Source: Mucilaginibacter limnophilus (GTDB lineage: Bacteria > Bacteroidota > Bacteroidia > Sphingobacteriales > Sphingobacteriaceae). Taken from it: DNA of 64,000 nt. Both the position numbers and the translations under genes were made by a program. The stretch covers positions 434,001 to 498,000 of the forward strand of contig NZ_SACK01000002.1 of assembly GCF_004005815.1 (NCBI RefSeq). Direction: 5' to 3'. Of this stretch, positions 9,761-17,507 are shown one piece after another. The notes beneath the pieces are model-generated. The model worked only from the letters and a program-made list of their open reading frames with translations. It did not search any database and was not told where the DNA came from. How positions within the stretch are numbered: position 1 is the stretch's first letter; every line of letters starts with the position of its first letter.

Positions 9761-9850
9761 ATGTGCAGATATGCTGATTTGCAAATGTACAGATCAGCAT
9801 ATCGCTTCATCATATATTAACCAGGATGTCGCATTTGCACATCTGCACAT
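9761..9850. repeat. Nested inverted repeats in the atpA-atpG spacer
   Basis: An inner perfect 11-base stem (GATATGCTGAT at 9768-9778 with ATCAGCATATC at 9793-9803) lies inside an outer perfect 10-base pair (ATGTGCAGAT at 9761-9770 with ATCTGCACAT at 9841-9850). The words GCAAATGT, GCATTTGCACAT and GCACATTT recur between them. No T tract follows, so it is not a normal terminator. Confidence 0.65.
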
Positions 9851-9872
9851 TTGAAATTCGCACATTTAACGA

Positions 9873-10757
9873 ATGGCTAATTTAAAAGAAGTAAGAAACA
9901 GGATATCATCGGTAAGCTCAACGCAGCAAATCACTAAAGCCATGAAAATGGTTTCGGCGGCAAAGCTGAAAAGGGCAACCAATGCAATTGTACAACTGCG
10001 TCCGTATGCTAATAAATTGAAAGATTTGCTGGCAAACCTTTCGGCAAGTTTAGAAGATGGCGCTTCGCCATACCTGCAGGAGCGTGAGCCCGTGCGCGTA
10101 TTGGTGGTTGTGGTATCATCAAACCGTGGTTTGGCCGGTGCTTTCAACGCTAATGCTATTAAAACGGCTAATACGCTTATTAACGAAAAGTATAGCGAGC
10201 AGCTTAAAAATGGCAGTGTATCAATAGTAGCAATCGGTAAAAAAGCGCATGATTTCTTTTCTCGCCGTAAATACAATGTTATTGGCAACAATAATGAGCT
10301 TTACCAGGACCTGAATTTTGCCAATACATCGGCTATTACCGAAAGTATTATGAAGGGTTTTGTGAATGGTGATTATGACCGTGTTGAATTGGTGTACAAC
10401 CACTTCAGGAACGCGGCGGTACAGATACTGATTACAGAACAGTTATTACCTGTGCCAAAAACTGAAACCAAAGAGACGGTACAGACATCGCAAATTGATT
10501 ACATTCTTGAGCCATCAAAACAAGAAATTGTAGAGCAGCTTATTCCCAAAAATATCAAATTGCAGTTATACCGTGCAGTGCTTGACTCGCATGCATCAGA
10601 ACACGGTGCACGTATGACAGCGATGGATAAAGCTACCGATAACGCAGGGGAGCTTTTACGCAGCCTGAAATTATCATACAACCAGGCGCGCCAGGCAGCT
10701 ATTACCACCGAGCTTACCGAGATTGTGAGCGGTGCAGCAGCTTTAGCCGGGGCATAA
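9873..10757 (+). CDS. atpG: F0F1 ATP synthase subunit gamma
   Basis: Central rotor stalk of 294 residues. The N-terminal helix has the conserved RISSVSSTQQITKAM segment, and the C-terminal helix carries YNQARQAAITTEL (about 269-281). It ends the operon and is followed by a strong terminator. The catalytic beta and the epsilon subunit genes are not in this window. Confidence 0.96.
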   Translation: MANLKEVRNRISSVSSTQQITKAMKMVSAAKLKRATNAIVQLRPYANKLKDLLANLSASLEDGASPYLQEREPVRVLVVVVSSNRGLAGAFNANAIKTANTLINEKYSEQLKNGSVSIVAIGKKAHDFFSRRKYNVIGNNNELYQDLNFANTSAITESIMKGFVNGDYDRVELVYNHFRNAAVQILITEQLLPVPKTETKETVQTSQIDYILEPSKQEIVEQLIPKNIKLQLYRAVLDSHASEHGARMTAMDKATDNAGELLRSLKLSYNQARQAAITTELTEIVSGAAALAGA

Positions 10758-10785
10758 ACAGAACTAAATTCATAAACTTATATTT

Positions 10786-10813
10786 AAAAGGCTTCCATAC
10801 GGAGGCCTTTTTT
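10786..10813 (+). terminator. Rho-independent terminator of the atp operon
   Basis: An 11-base stem with one G.T pair (AAAAGGCTTCC / GGAGGCCTTTT), an ATAC loop and a run of T residues, 29 bases after the atpG stop. Confidence 0.9.
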
Positions 10814-10905
10814 GTTGCGCCTAATGTAACATTCCAATTACTGGTTTTAACGTAAGGTTACCTTTTGCAGCTGTCAGGTATTAACAATAAAGCCAACTTA
10901 AAGTA

Positions 10906-11775
10906 ATGAAAATCAAAGCATTAATTGTGCTGCTCTCAGGAGCGGTACTGCTATACTCATGCCGTGGAAATTCCGGTTATAGCACTTTAGAAGACAACAC
11001 TACCGACACTGCCCTGGTAGCGGCAGACAGTACTGAGTTTGCTCAGGCAAAACTGGTGAAAACTGCCGACCTGACCTTTACTGTAAAGAATGTGGAGCAG
11101 GCAGCAGGGCAAATATCAGCATTAGCACGGCAATATCAGGGGTTAGTAACGCACCATCACATGCGGTCCTTCGCGCAAAATACCAAAGTTGTAAGGATAA
11201 ACCGTGATTCGGTTATGCGGGTAGCCGCTTATAGCACCGAGGCCGATATGACTGTAAAGGTGCCGTCAGAAAAACTGGATGAGTTTATGAATAAGGTAGG
11301 CCAAATGGGTACGCATGTAATGGCGCGTAACATGGATATTGAAGATCAGTCGCTTATTTACCTCGAATCGCAATTGAAGCTGAACAGCCGAAAGGAACTG
11401 GTAACCCAGCAAAAGAAGGGGCGTATCAAACTAAAAGCGCCGGAAGACGCCCTAATTTTTAAAGATGCATTGGTTGACGAGCAGGTAAACACAAGGCGCA
11501 TTGACGATGCGGTAAAATACAGTGTGGTTAGTCTTAACTTTTCGCAGAACAATACGGTAATGAAAGAAATCATTGTCAATGATGATGTGTCAGATTACCG
11601 TGGGCCGTTTTTTAGCAGGTTAGGATTGGCCATGCAAGCTGGTATTAATTTATTTACTGACGTGATAGTTGGTCTGGCTGATTTCTGGCTGTTTTTACTT
11701 GCGGGTATAATAATATGGATATTGGTTGCAAGGTTAACTCGGAAGCATACAGTTTTGCCATTAACAAAACATTAA
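10906..11775 (+). CDS. DUF4349-family lipoprotein
   Basis: A 289-residue membrane-associated protein. A lipoprotein signal peptide ends in LLYSC (Cys19). The DUF4349-like region (about 48-240) begins with a beta-rich segment TADLTFTVKNVEQA, includes a helical section around residues 155-190, and is followed by one C-terminal transmembrane helix (about 255-277). Function of the family is not established. It lies between the atp terminator and an ECF sigma gene, with its own spacer on each side. Confidence 0.75.
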   Translation: MKIKALIVLLSGAVLLYSCRGNSGYSTLEDNTTDTALVAADSTEFAQAKLVKTADLTFTVKNVEQAAGQISALARQYQGLVTHHHMRSFAQNTKVVRINRDSVMRVAAYSTEADMTVKVPSEKLDEFMNKVGQMGTHVMARNMDIEDQSLIYLESQLKLNSRKELVTQQKKGRIKLKAPEDALIFKDALVDEQVNTRRIDDAVKYSVVSLNFSQNNTVMKEIIVNDDVSDYRGPFFSRLGLAMQAGINLFTDVIVGLADFWLFLLAGIIIWILVARLTRKHTVLPLTKH

Positions 11776-11848
11776 ATATTTTTTCAGCTTGTGTGCAACG
11801 TATTAAAATATCCGGTGTCATATAGAACAGAAAGCTTGAATATCACAA

Positions 11849-12409
11849 TTGGAAGCGCTATATATTGACAAGCATTATAACCTGGTGGTTGAGTGTAAGC
11901 AGGGCAGTAAAAAGGCCTGTTATGAGTTGTACCGTTTGTATTCTAAGGCGATGCTTAACGTCGCCTTTAGGATAGTGGGCAATATTGCCGAGGCCGAAGA
12001 CATTCTGCAGGAGTCGTTTTTACACGCTTTCAATAAAATGAGTGATTTCAGGCAGGAAACAACTTTTGGTTTATGGCTGAAACAAATTGTGGTATCGCGC
12101 TCTATTAATTTGCTGCGCAAGCGCAAAATGGCATGGGCCGAAGTAGAGGATGTAGAATTAGAAAACATAGCGGATGAGGAAATAGAGGATGATAGTGAAC
12201 AGCAATATAAAGTAGCGCAGATAAAAGAGGCGATGAAAGAGCTGCCCGAAGGTTACCGAGTGGTAATATCATTATACCTGCTTGAAGGGTATGACCATGA
12301 GGAAATAGGGCAAATATTAAATATTAGTGAAAATACCTCGAGAACGCAGTTTTTGAGGGCAAAAAGAAAATTAAGTGAGATTTTAAGCAGGAAAGGAATA
12401 ACATCATGA
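11849..12409 (+). CDS. ECF RNA polymerase sigma factor
   Basis: A 186-residue sigma-70 family ECF factor. Region 2 spans about 15-85 (FRIVGNIAEAEDILQESF) and region 4 about 125-180 with a helix-turn-helix (YDHEEIGQILNIS). No ATG fits: an in-frame TGA lies at 11837-11839 and the first usable start is TTG at 11849, giving MEALYIDKHYN. The stop overlaps the next gene's ATG (ATGA), which is typical of sigma/anti-sigma pairs. Confidence 0.9.
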   Translation: MEALYIDKHYNLVVECKQGSKKACYELYRLYSKAMLNVAFRIVGNIAEAEDILQESFLHAFNKMSDFRQETTFGLWLKQIVVSRSINLLRKRKMAWAEVEDVELENIADEEIEDDSEQQYKVAQIKEAMKELPEGYRVVISLYLLEGYDHEEIGQILNISENTSRTQFLRAKRKLSEILSRKGITS

Positions 12410-12966
12410 GCAAGAGACTGGAAGATTTCATTAAAGCTAACCGCGAGGAGTTTAACGACCTTGAACCCCGCGCTGCCTTATGGGACAGGATAGAAAGGGA
12501 ATTAGATGTACCGCAGCAGCCAAAAAAGCGCGAGGCCAAAACATTTTCGCTGGGTTTTGTACTAAGGGTGGCGGCCAGCGTAATTATTGTAATGGGCGTA
12601 TGTTTCGCCGTTTACCTGCAAACAGGAAAAAAACAAGGCGTTGACCTGGCCGAGATAAACCCCGATTACGCTAAACAACAAATGCACTACGCGTCGCTGG
12701 TACAAACCAAGCGTACCGAGCTGAAAGAAATGGCCAAAACCGACCCGCAACTTTATAAAGAGTTTAGCAGGGAGATAGCGAAGATGGACTCGGCATATAA
12801 AAAACTAACAAACGATATAGCAACCAGCCCTAACCAGGAGCGTGTTCTACGTGCAATGATCCGGAATTTGCAAATACAAACCGAGGTGCTAAATCAGCAA
12901 CTAAACGTTATCGAACAATTTAATCAGTACAAAAAACAACAACAAAATGAAGTTAAAAATATATAA
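12406..12966 (+). CDS. Putative anti-sigma factor, single-pass membrane protein
   Basis: A 186-residue protein with a cytoplasmic N-terminal part (1-45), one transmembrane helix (about 47-67) and an extracytoplasmic helical part. The four-base overlap with the ECF gene and the topology indicate a membrane anti-sigma factor. The N-terminus (DLEPRAALWDRIERELD) resembles cytoplasmic anchors of Bacteroidota anti-sigma proteins rather than a zinc-binding ASD: no HxxxCxxC motif is present. Confidence 0.7.
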   Translation: MSKRLEDFIKANREEFNDLEPRAALWDRIERELDVPQQPKKREAKTFSLGFVLRVAASVIIVMGVCFAVYLQTGKKQGVDLAEINPDYAKQQMHYASLVQTKRTELKEMAKTDPQLYKEFSREIAKMDSAYKKLTNDIATSPNQERVLRAMIRNLQIQTEVLNQQLNVIEQFNQYKKQQQNEVKNI

Positions 12967-14236
12967 GGCCACTGCATTGCTTATTGCACTAATCTTTGCA
13001 GGGCTATCTGCGTTCGCTCAAACTGCTGTAGCGGTACCAACACCGCCTAAGCCGGCAGCAAAGCCCGATGTGCCTGTTAACGTTCATGTTAACTTAAACA
13101 AGCTTAACAACGTAATGGCGTCAATAAATACCAACATTAACAATGCGGTATTAACTAACCTTAATAAAAATATTTATACCAACATCAATAAAAATATAAA
13201 TAACATTACCAAAGAGCTTGAAATTGGGCTTGATGGTTTAAGCGAATCTTTAAGCGCAATTAATTGCGATATTAATGTTGACATTGATGGTATTGACGCA
13301 GCCGCCAACAACGGCGATATGGAGGAACTTACTAAAACGTACAGCAAAAGCTATAGTGCAGATGCTAACGATATGCTGGATATAGATAACCGCTATGGCA
13401 AAGTTACTGTGGTTACCTGGAACAAAAACGAGTTTAAGGTTGATGTGCTGATAAAGGTAGCTACCAACAAAGAAGGTGCAGCAAAGAAAATGCTTGATGA
13501 TGTTACTATTCAAGATGGCAAACAGGGGTCAACCGTATGGTTCAAAACACGTTTTGCGGGTGATCAGGGCAGCGGATCATGGTCGTTTAACGGTAAAAGG
13601 TCGGTGCGTATTATGGAAATAAATTATACTATCCATATGCCTGCCAGAAATGCTATAACAGTAAGTAATAAATACGGTACAACTGAACTGCCAAGCTTAT
13701 ATGGCAAAGTAAATGTTACCAATGCCTATGGTAAATTTTACGCAAAGTCGCTTAATAATATAAGTAACAACCTTAATTTAAGTTATACCGATGCGAGTAT
13801 TGATGAGCTGAAAAGCGGTAACGTCAACTTTTCATACGGCGACCTAAAATTCGGGAAAATAGGCTCAATTGATGCAAACGTTAAATATTCTCCAGTTATC
13901 ATCAAATACCTTGAAACTTCAGGAGATTTTAATATTAAATACGGAGACGGCTTAAAAATAAACGAATTGGGTACAGGTTTAAAAAGTTTAAATATTAATT
14001 CAGCTTACTCAGATGTTGGCATAGCACTTTCTGGAAAAGACAATTTTGAATTTGATGTAACCGTTAGTTATAATAGTTTTAATCATGATAGTGATAAAGT
14101 AAAAATAGTAGATAAAACACCTGATAACGGGCCAGGCTATCAACCTACTAAAAATTACAAAGGATACGTAGGTAAAAGTAATTCAGATACTAAAGTAGTC
14201 ATAAAAAATAGATATCAAGCTGTAAATATCGAATAA
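12947..14236 (+). CDS. Secreted DUF4097-like protein with Asn-rich N-terminus
   Basis: A 429-residue exported protein (signal peptide ending SAFAQ, about 25). Residues about 45-95 are extremely rich in Asn, Ile, Leu and Lys (NTNINN, NLNKNIYTNINKNINN). From about 125 the sequence is a run of short beta strands typical of DUF4097/adhesin-like beta-solenoids (repeated YGK and YGD turns). It overlaps the anti-sigma gene by 20 bases in another frame, so the three genes form one unit. It may be an envelope target or sensor of the ECF system; that is inferred. Confidence 0.7.
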   Translation: MKLKIYKATALLIALIFAGLSAFAQTAVAVPTPPKPAAKPDVPVNVHVNLNKLNNVMASINTNINNAVLTNLNKNIYTNINKNINNITKELEIGLDGLSESLSAINCDINVDIDGIDAAANNGDMEELTKTYSKSYSADANDMLDIDNRYGKVTVVTWNKNEFKVDVLIKVATNKEGAAKKMLDDVTIQDGKQGSTVWFKTRFAGDQGSGSWSFNGKRSVRIMEINYTIHMPARNAITVSNKYGTTELPSLYGKVNVTNAYGKFYAKSLNNISNNLNLSYTDASIDELKSGNVNFSYGDLKFGKIGSIDANVKYSPVIIKYLETSGDFNIKYGDGLKINELGTGLKSLNINSAYSDVGIALSGKDNFEFDVTVSYNSFNHDSDKVKIVDKTPDNGPGYQPTKNYKGYVGKSNSDTKVVIKNRYQAVNIE

Positions 14237-14543
14237 TTTAAAACTAAATGTAATTTTTTCATACGCAATTCCAGATAAATCGAACTTTTATAATTTAGTG
14301 TTTGTCATCCTATTATTATATTAATAGGATGATTTGTATATAAACCTATCCTTATGAAAAGCAGATTTCTAATATGTCTTTATAGATTATTCTCATACTT
14401 CTTTTATCATTCCGCTCTTATTGCTTTTATAAATCTTATTCCAAAATCAAAAAATATTGTTGGCCACAGTGAAGATTCCTGTCTTCGGTAACACAGGAAG
14501 GGAAGTTGCTAACCCTTAAAAGCGGCAAATAAAAAATTTAAAA
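14237..14543. other. AT-rich spacer upstream of the GG-leader peptide gene
   Basis: This 307-base stretch holds a terminator-like hairpin (14306-14331). It also holds a 45-codon open frame from ATG at 14354 to TAA at 14489-14491 that encodes a hydrophobic, slightly basic peptide with no recognised family, and a small CCTGT/ACAGG hairpin at about 14478-14497. I cannot show that the short frame is translated. The sequence is visibly more AT-rich than the flanking genes. Confidence 0.4.
14306..14331 (+). terminator. Hairpin after the ECF/anti-sigma operon
   Basis: A perfect 10-base stem (CATCCTATTA / TAATAGGATG) with a six-base loop, followed by only a weak T-containing tract. It lies 70 bases after the DUF4097-like gene. 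Termination is plausible but not as clear as at 10786. Confidence 0.5.
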
Positions 14544-14750
14544 ATGAAAAAGCTTAATCTAAAAATGGAAGGCATTGGAGAAATGCTGAGCAAAGAGAAA
14601 ATGAAAAATGTGATAGGTGGGTATGGAGATGCGGCCTGTTATAACACTTGTTTAAATTCTGGTATGTCTGGCTGTGTTAATCCACCTAATGATCCCAATT
14701 GGTGCCTCAACTATATAACAACTTACTGTGCCAATTTATGTGGCTTTTAG
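14544..14750 (+). CDS. Double-glycine leader peptide with a symmetric six-cysteine core
   Basis: A 68-residue precursor-like peptide. The leader (1-26) has the Bacteroidota natural-product form: a lysine-rich start, IGEMLSKEKMKNV and a terminal IGG (24-26) expected to be cut by a C39-type peptidase transporter. The 42-residue core starts YGDAAC and has cysteines at 32, 36, 44, 54, 62 and 66, spaced 3-7-9-7-3, a mirror-symmetric pattern. Five Ser/Thr residues are also in the core, so thioether chemistry is not excluded. A strong terminator follows. No maturation, radical SAM or ABC/C39 gene is in the window. It could be a bacteriocin, a signal or a RiPP; function is unknown. Confidence 0.75.
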   Translation: MKKLNLKMEGIGEMLSKEKMKNVIGGYGDAACYNTCLNSGMSGCVNPPNDPNWCLNYITTYCANLCGF

Positions 14751-14773
14751 TCTATCCTTTTATTGTTATTTTA

Positions 14774-14807
14774 AAAACCCTTGCCCCATGGCAGGGGTTT
14801 TGTTATT
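14774..14807 (+). terminator. Terminator after the six-cysteine peptide gene
   Basis: A 12-base stem with one G.T pair (AAAACCCTTGCC / GGCAGGGGTTTT), loop CCAT, then a T-rich tail. It lies 24 bases after the stop, which supports the peptide gene as a discrete transcription unit. Confidence 0.85.
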
Positions 14808-14839
14808 TTAGACCGAAAAACAAATCATCTGACCCACAA

Positions 14840-15604
14840 ATGGAAATATTAGCCAACCCCGAAACCTGGATATCGCTTATTACCCTTACCGTACTGGAAA
14901 TTGTATTGGGTATTGATAACATTATTTTTATTTCGATACTGGCTGATAAGCTGCCAAAAGAACAACAGGAAAAAGGCCGCAAGTTAGGGCTTGCCATGGC
15001 GTTGATCACCCGTATACTATTGCTGCTGTCAATCACCTGGGTTATGCGGCTTACTGCACCGCTTTTCAATGTATCAGGCCTTATCGGGGTAACCAATCCT
15101 GAATGGGTTGAAAAGCTGGCAATATCCGGCCGTGACCTAATATTGCTTATTGGTGGTTTGTTCCTGATATATAAAAGTACACACGAGATACACGGAAAAA
15201 TTGAAGGCGCTGATGAAGGTAATGAAAACATCAAGCCACACTCCTTTTGGGGCACTATTGTACAAATCATGCTGCTTGATATTGTTTTCTCCTTAGATTC
15301 GGTGATTACCGCAGTGGGCATGGCCGACCATGTGGAGATCATGATAGCTGCCGTAGTGATAGCCGTGGGCATTATGCTTTGGGCGTCGGGCGGTATAGCA
15401 CGCTTTGTAAACAAACACCCAACGGTAAAAATGCTTGCCTTATCATTCCTGCTGCTGATAGGAGTATCGTTGCTGGCCGAGGCGTTTGAGCAGCATATTC
15501 CAAAGGGGTATATATATTTTGCCATGGCATTTTCGGTACTTGTAGAAATGCTTAACTTGAAGGTAAAAAGCAAAAGCGCCGCCCGTGAGATAGCTGATAA
15601 ATAA
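14840..15604 (+). CDS. TerC-family integral membrane protein
   Basis: A 254-residue protein with about seven transmembrane helices. The two family motifs with acidic residues inside membrane segments are visible: LGIDNIIFI (about 23-31) and FSLDSVITAVGM (about 153-164). TerC-type proteins are linked to metal (manganese) export or tellurite resistance. The frame is open upstream to 14699, but that would overlap the peptide gene and its terminator, so ATG 14840 is chosen. Confidence 0.9.
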   Translation: MEILANPETWISLITLTVLEIVLGIDNIIFISILADKLPKEQQEKGRKLGLAMALITRILLLLSITWVMRLTAPLFNVSGLIGVTNPEWVEKLAISGRDLILLIGGLFLIYKSTHEIHGKIEGADEGNENIKPHSFWGTIVQIMLLDIVFSLDSVITAVGMADHVEIMIAAVVIAVGIMLWASGGIARFVNKHPTVKMLALSFLLLIGVSLLAEAFEQHIPKGYIYFAMAFSVLVEMLNLKVKSKSAAREIADK

Positions 15605-15614
15605 GTATTATTGA

Positions 15615-16070
15615 TTACTTTACATATTCCCAAAAAACATCAACAACTACCTGCTCCCCATTCAACCTTTGTTCTGAAGCTGAATGCAGCAATAATTGGG
15701 TTTTGGAAAGTGTTTGTACATCAAATATTTCTTCGGCCGCATCGGTTTTTTCATCGGCAGCATGTGTTAGAGTAAGCTTTTTTGTAGCATCATCATAAAT
15801 ATATGCATTATAAACAAAGGATTCTCCATTTCCTTCTGGTTGAAGGGTAACCTTTTCATTGTCAATTATCATCTTATATCGTTGAGTACTATCATATGTC
15901 ATGTACTCTCTGCTCGAGTAAGTAAATTTTAAACTTTGTAGCCTGAAAGTCCACGTACCTTTAAGCATTGATTTTGCACCATTTTGCTTATCTTTTTTAC
16001 ATGAAGCGGTGAATAATAATTAAATAGCTATGGCAGCTAAAATAGATGCGTTTTTTGCAGTTTTATACAT
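15615..16070 (-). pseudogene. Lipocalin-like-size lipoprotein gene with an in-frame stop in its signal peptide
   Basis: Reading from ATG 16068-16070 gives MYKTAKNASILAAIAI, then TAA (16020-16022), then LLFTASCKKDK in the same frame. The pieces together are a textbook lipoprotein signal peptide with lipobox Cys at codon 24, split at codon 17. The body continues open to 15615, about 128 residues after the Cys, with beta-strand-like segments (GTWTFRLQSLKF, YKMIIDNEKVTL). The remaining ATG at 15968 would leave a 117-residue protein with no signal peptide. I read it as a recently inactivated small lipoprotein gene or a base-call error; family unrecognised. Confidence 0.7.
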
Positions 16071-16234
16071 ATTTTGATAAGGCTTATTATGGCAAAAGTA
16101 CATATTCTTTCTACCATTTCTACAACTTGTTAAATTTTATGATTGTCCTTTGAAATTGGATGAGTTAGTGATATAAAACTGGTGCAGAATTAAATTTATG
16201 ATCGGTAAATTTTAATTACAGGACTTGAAATAAT

Positions 16235-16259
16235 AAAGCCACACAGAATGTGTGGCTTT
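16235..16259 (-). terminator. Terminator of tRNA-Asn
   Basis: A perfect 11-base stem (AAAGCCACACA / TGTGTGGCTTT) with a GAA loop, followed on the minus strand by a TTTATTATTT tail, directly downstream of the tRNA 3' end. Confidence 0.85.
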
Positions 16260-16261
16260 CG

Positions 16262-16335
16262 CTCCTGAAGCTGGACTCGAACCAGCGACCCTCTGATTAA
16301 CAGTCAGATGCTCTAACCGGCTGAGCTATTCAGGA
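16262..16335 (-). tRNA. tRNA-Asn (anticodon GTT)
   Basis: A complete cloverleaf of 74 bases. The 7-base acceptor stem is TCCTGAA/TTCAGGA, the anticodon stem-loop is CTGACTGTTAATCAG with anticodon GTT, the T loop is GGTTCGAGTCC, and the discriminator is G as expected for Asn. CCA is not encoded. Confidence 0.97.
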
Positions 16336-16358
16336 GTGTCGGTCTCGATTAGAGTGTG

Positions 16359-16389
16359 CAAAGGTATAATTTCCCAGTTAATTTCACAA
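16359..16389 (-). promoter_or_regulatory. Promoter of tRNA-Asn
   Basis: On the minus strand, TTG (16387-16389), 20 bases, then TACCTTTG (16359-16366) fits the Bacteroidota TTG-N17-23-TAnnTTTG consensus, 23 bases upstream of the mature tRNA 5' end. Confidence 0.65.
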
Positions 16390-16421
16390 TATTTGCGCAG
16401 AAAAATTTTAAAAAATATATC

Positions 16422-17336
16422 ATGAGTCTGGTTGTTATCGGCACTGTCGCGTTCGACGCTATTGAAACCCCATTTGGTAAAACCGACAGAATCATCGGAG
16501 GTTCAGCGTCTTACGCGGGATTAGCGGCTTCTTATTTGTATAATAAAGTAAAAATAGTAGCTGTTGTAGGCGACGATTTTCCGCAAAGCGATATTGACGA
16601 TTTTAACAATCACGGCATCGATACAGAAGGCTTGCAGATAAAAAAAGGTGAAAAATCATTTTTCTGGAGCGGTAAGTATCATAACGACATGAACACCCGC
16701 GACACCCTGGTAACCGACCTGAACGTGCTTGCCGACTTTGACCCCATTATTCCCGAAAGTTACCAGGACTGCGAATACCTGATGCTTGGCAATCTTACTC
16801 CGCAGGTACAGCAAACCGTTATTAAACGGCTGCGTAACCGCCCTAAGCTTATAGTAATGGACACCATGAACTTCTGGATGAACATAGCATGGGATGACCT
16901 GATGGATACCCTTAAATTGGTGGATGTATTAACAATAAACGATGAGGAAGCACGCCAGTTATCAGGTGAATTTTCACTGGTTAAAGCTGCCCGTAAGATA
17001 TTAACCATGGGCCCTAAGTACCTTGTTATAAAAAAAGGAGAACATGGCGTATTATTGTTCGACAACGATTCGGTATTTGCAACGCCCGCTCTGCCATTAG
17101 CCGATGTTTTTGACCCAACAGGTGCAGGCGATACCTTTGCCGGAGGTTTTATTGGCTACCTGGCAAAAGTTGGTACTATCAACTTCAACAACATGAAGAA
17201 CGCCCTGATCTACGGTTCGGCGCTGGCATCATTCTGCGTAGAAAAATTTGGTCCTGAGCGTATAAAAGACCTTACTGAAGAAGATATTAATGCACGTTTA
17301 AAGGCATTTGTTGGCTTGTCACGCTTTGATATCTGA
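16422..17336 (+). CDS. PfkB-family sugar/nucleoside kinase
   Basis: A 304-residue ribokinase-like kinase that phosphorylates a sugar or nucleoside with ATP. The N-terminal signature GGSASYAG (26-33) and the C-terminal catalytic DPTGAGDTFAGG motif (about 235-246, Asp as base) are intact. The frame opens at 16356, but the upstream 22 codons do not fit the family; ATG 16422 gives the usual SLVVIGTVAFD beginning. The substrate cannot be told from sequence. Confidence 0.88.
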   Translation: MSLVVIGTVAFDAIETPFGKTDRIIGGSASYAGLAASYLYNKVKIVAVVGDDFPQSDIDDFNNHGIDTEGLQIKKGEKSFFWSGKYHNDMNTRDTLVTDLNVLADFDPIIPESYQDCEYLMLGNLTPQVQQTVIKRLRNRPKLIVMDTMNFWMNIAWDDLMDTLKLVDVLTINDEEARQLSGEFSLVKAARKILTMGPKYLVIKKGEHGVLLFDNDSVFATPALPLADVFDPTGAGDTFAGGFIGYLAKVGTINFNNMKNALIYGSALASFCVEKFGPERIKDLTEEDINARLKAFVGLSRFDI

Positions 17337-17363
17337 GAAAGAGTCAGGAATTAAGAGGATGTT

Positions 17364-17449
17364 TTTGCCATTCTGAACGATAGTGAAGAATCTATACGGA
17401 AACTTGCATAGCTTGTTACAGATGCTTCGCTATCGCTCATCATGACAAA
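17364..17449. repeat. REP/MITE-like inverted repeat, type B, at convergent gene ends
   Basis: The left arm TTGCCATTCTGAACGATAGT plus GAAGAATCT pairs with the right arm AGATGCTTCGCTATCGCTCA plus TCATGACAAA, about 28 bases with few mismatches around a 27-base loop. It lies between the 3' ends of the PfkB kinase (+) and the cytochrome-b5-like gene (-). Words of the TTCGAAAT type follow at 17451-17480. Confidence 0.65.
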
Positions 17450-17507
17450 GTTAAATTCGAAATTGCATATTCGAAATCTCTAAAAGTCTTAATTCTAACT
17501 CTTGAAT

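Noticed and set aside
9866..10291. 141-codon minus-strand frame opposite atpG
   Set aside because: Shadow of atpG; no start context or family.
14699..14839. N-terminal extension of TerC to 14699
   Set aside because: It would overlap the peptide gene in another frame and read through a strong terminator hairpin; ATG 14840 fits the family length.
15615..15968. Intact 117-residue gene starting at 15968
   Set aside because: The upstream in-frame signal peptide and lipobox show that the original start was at 16070; the shorter start removes all export signals.
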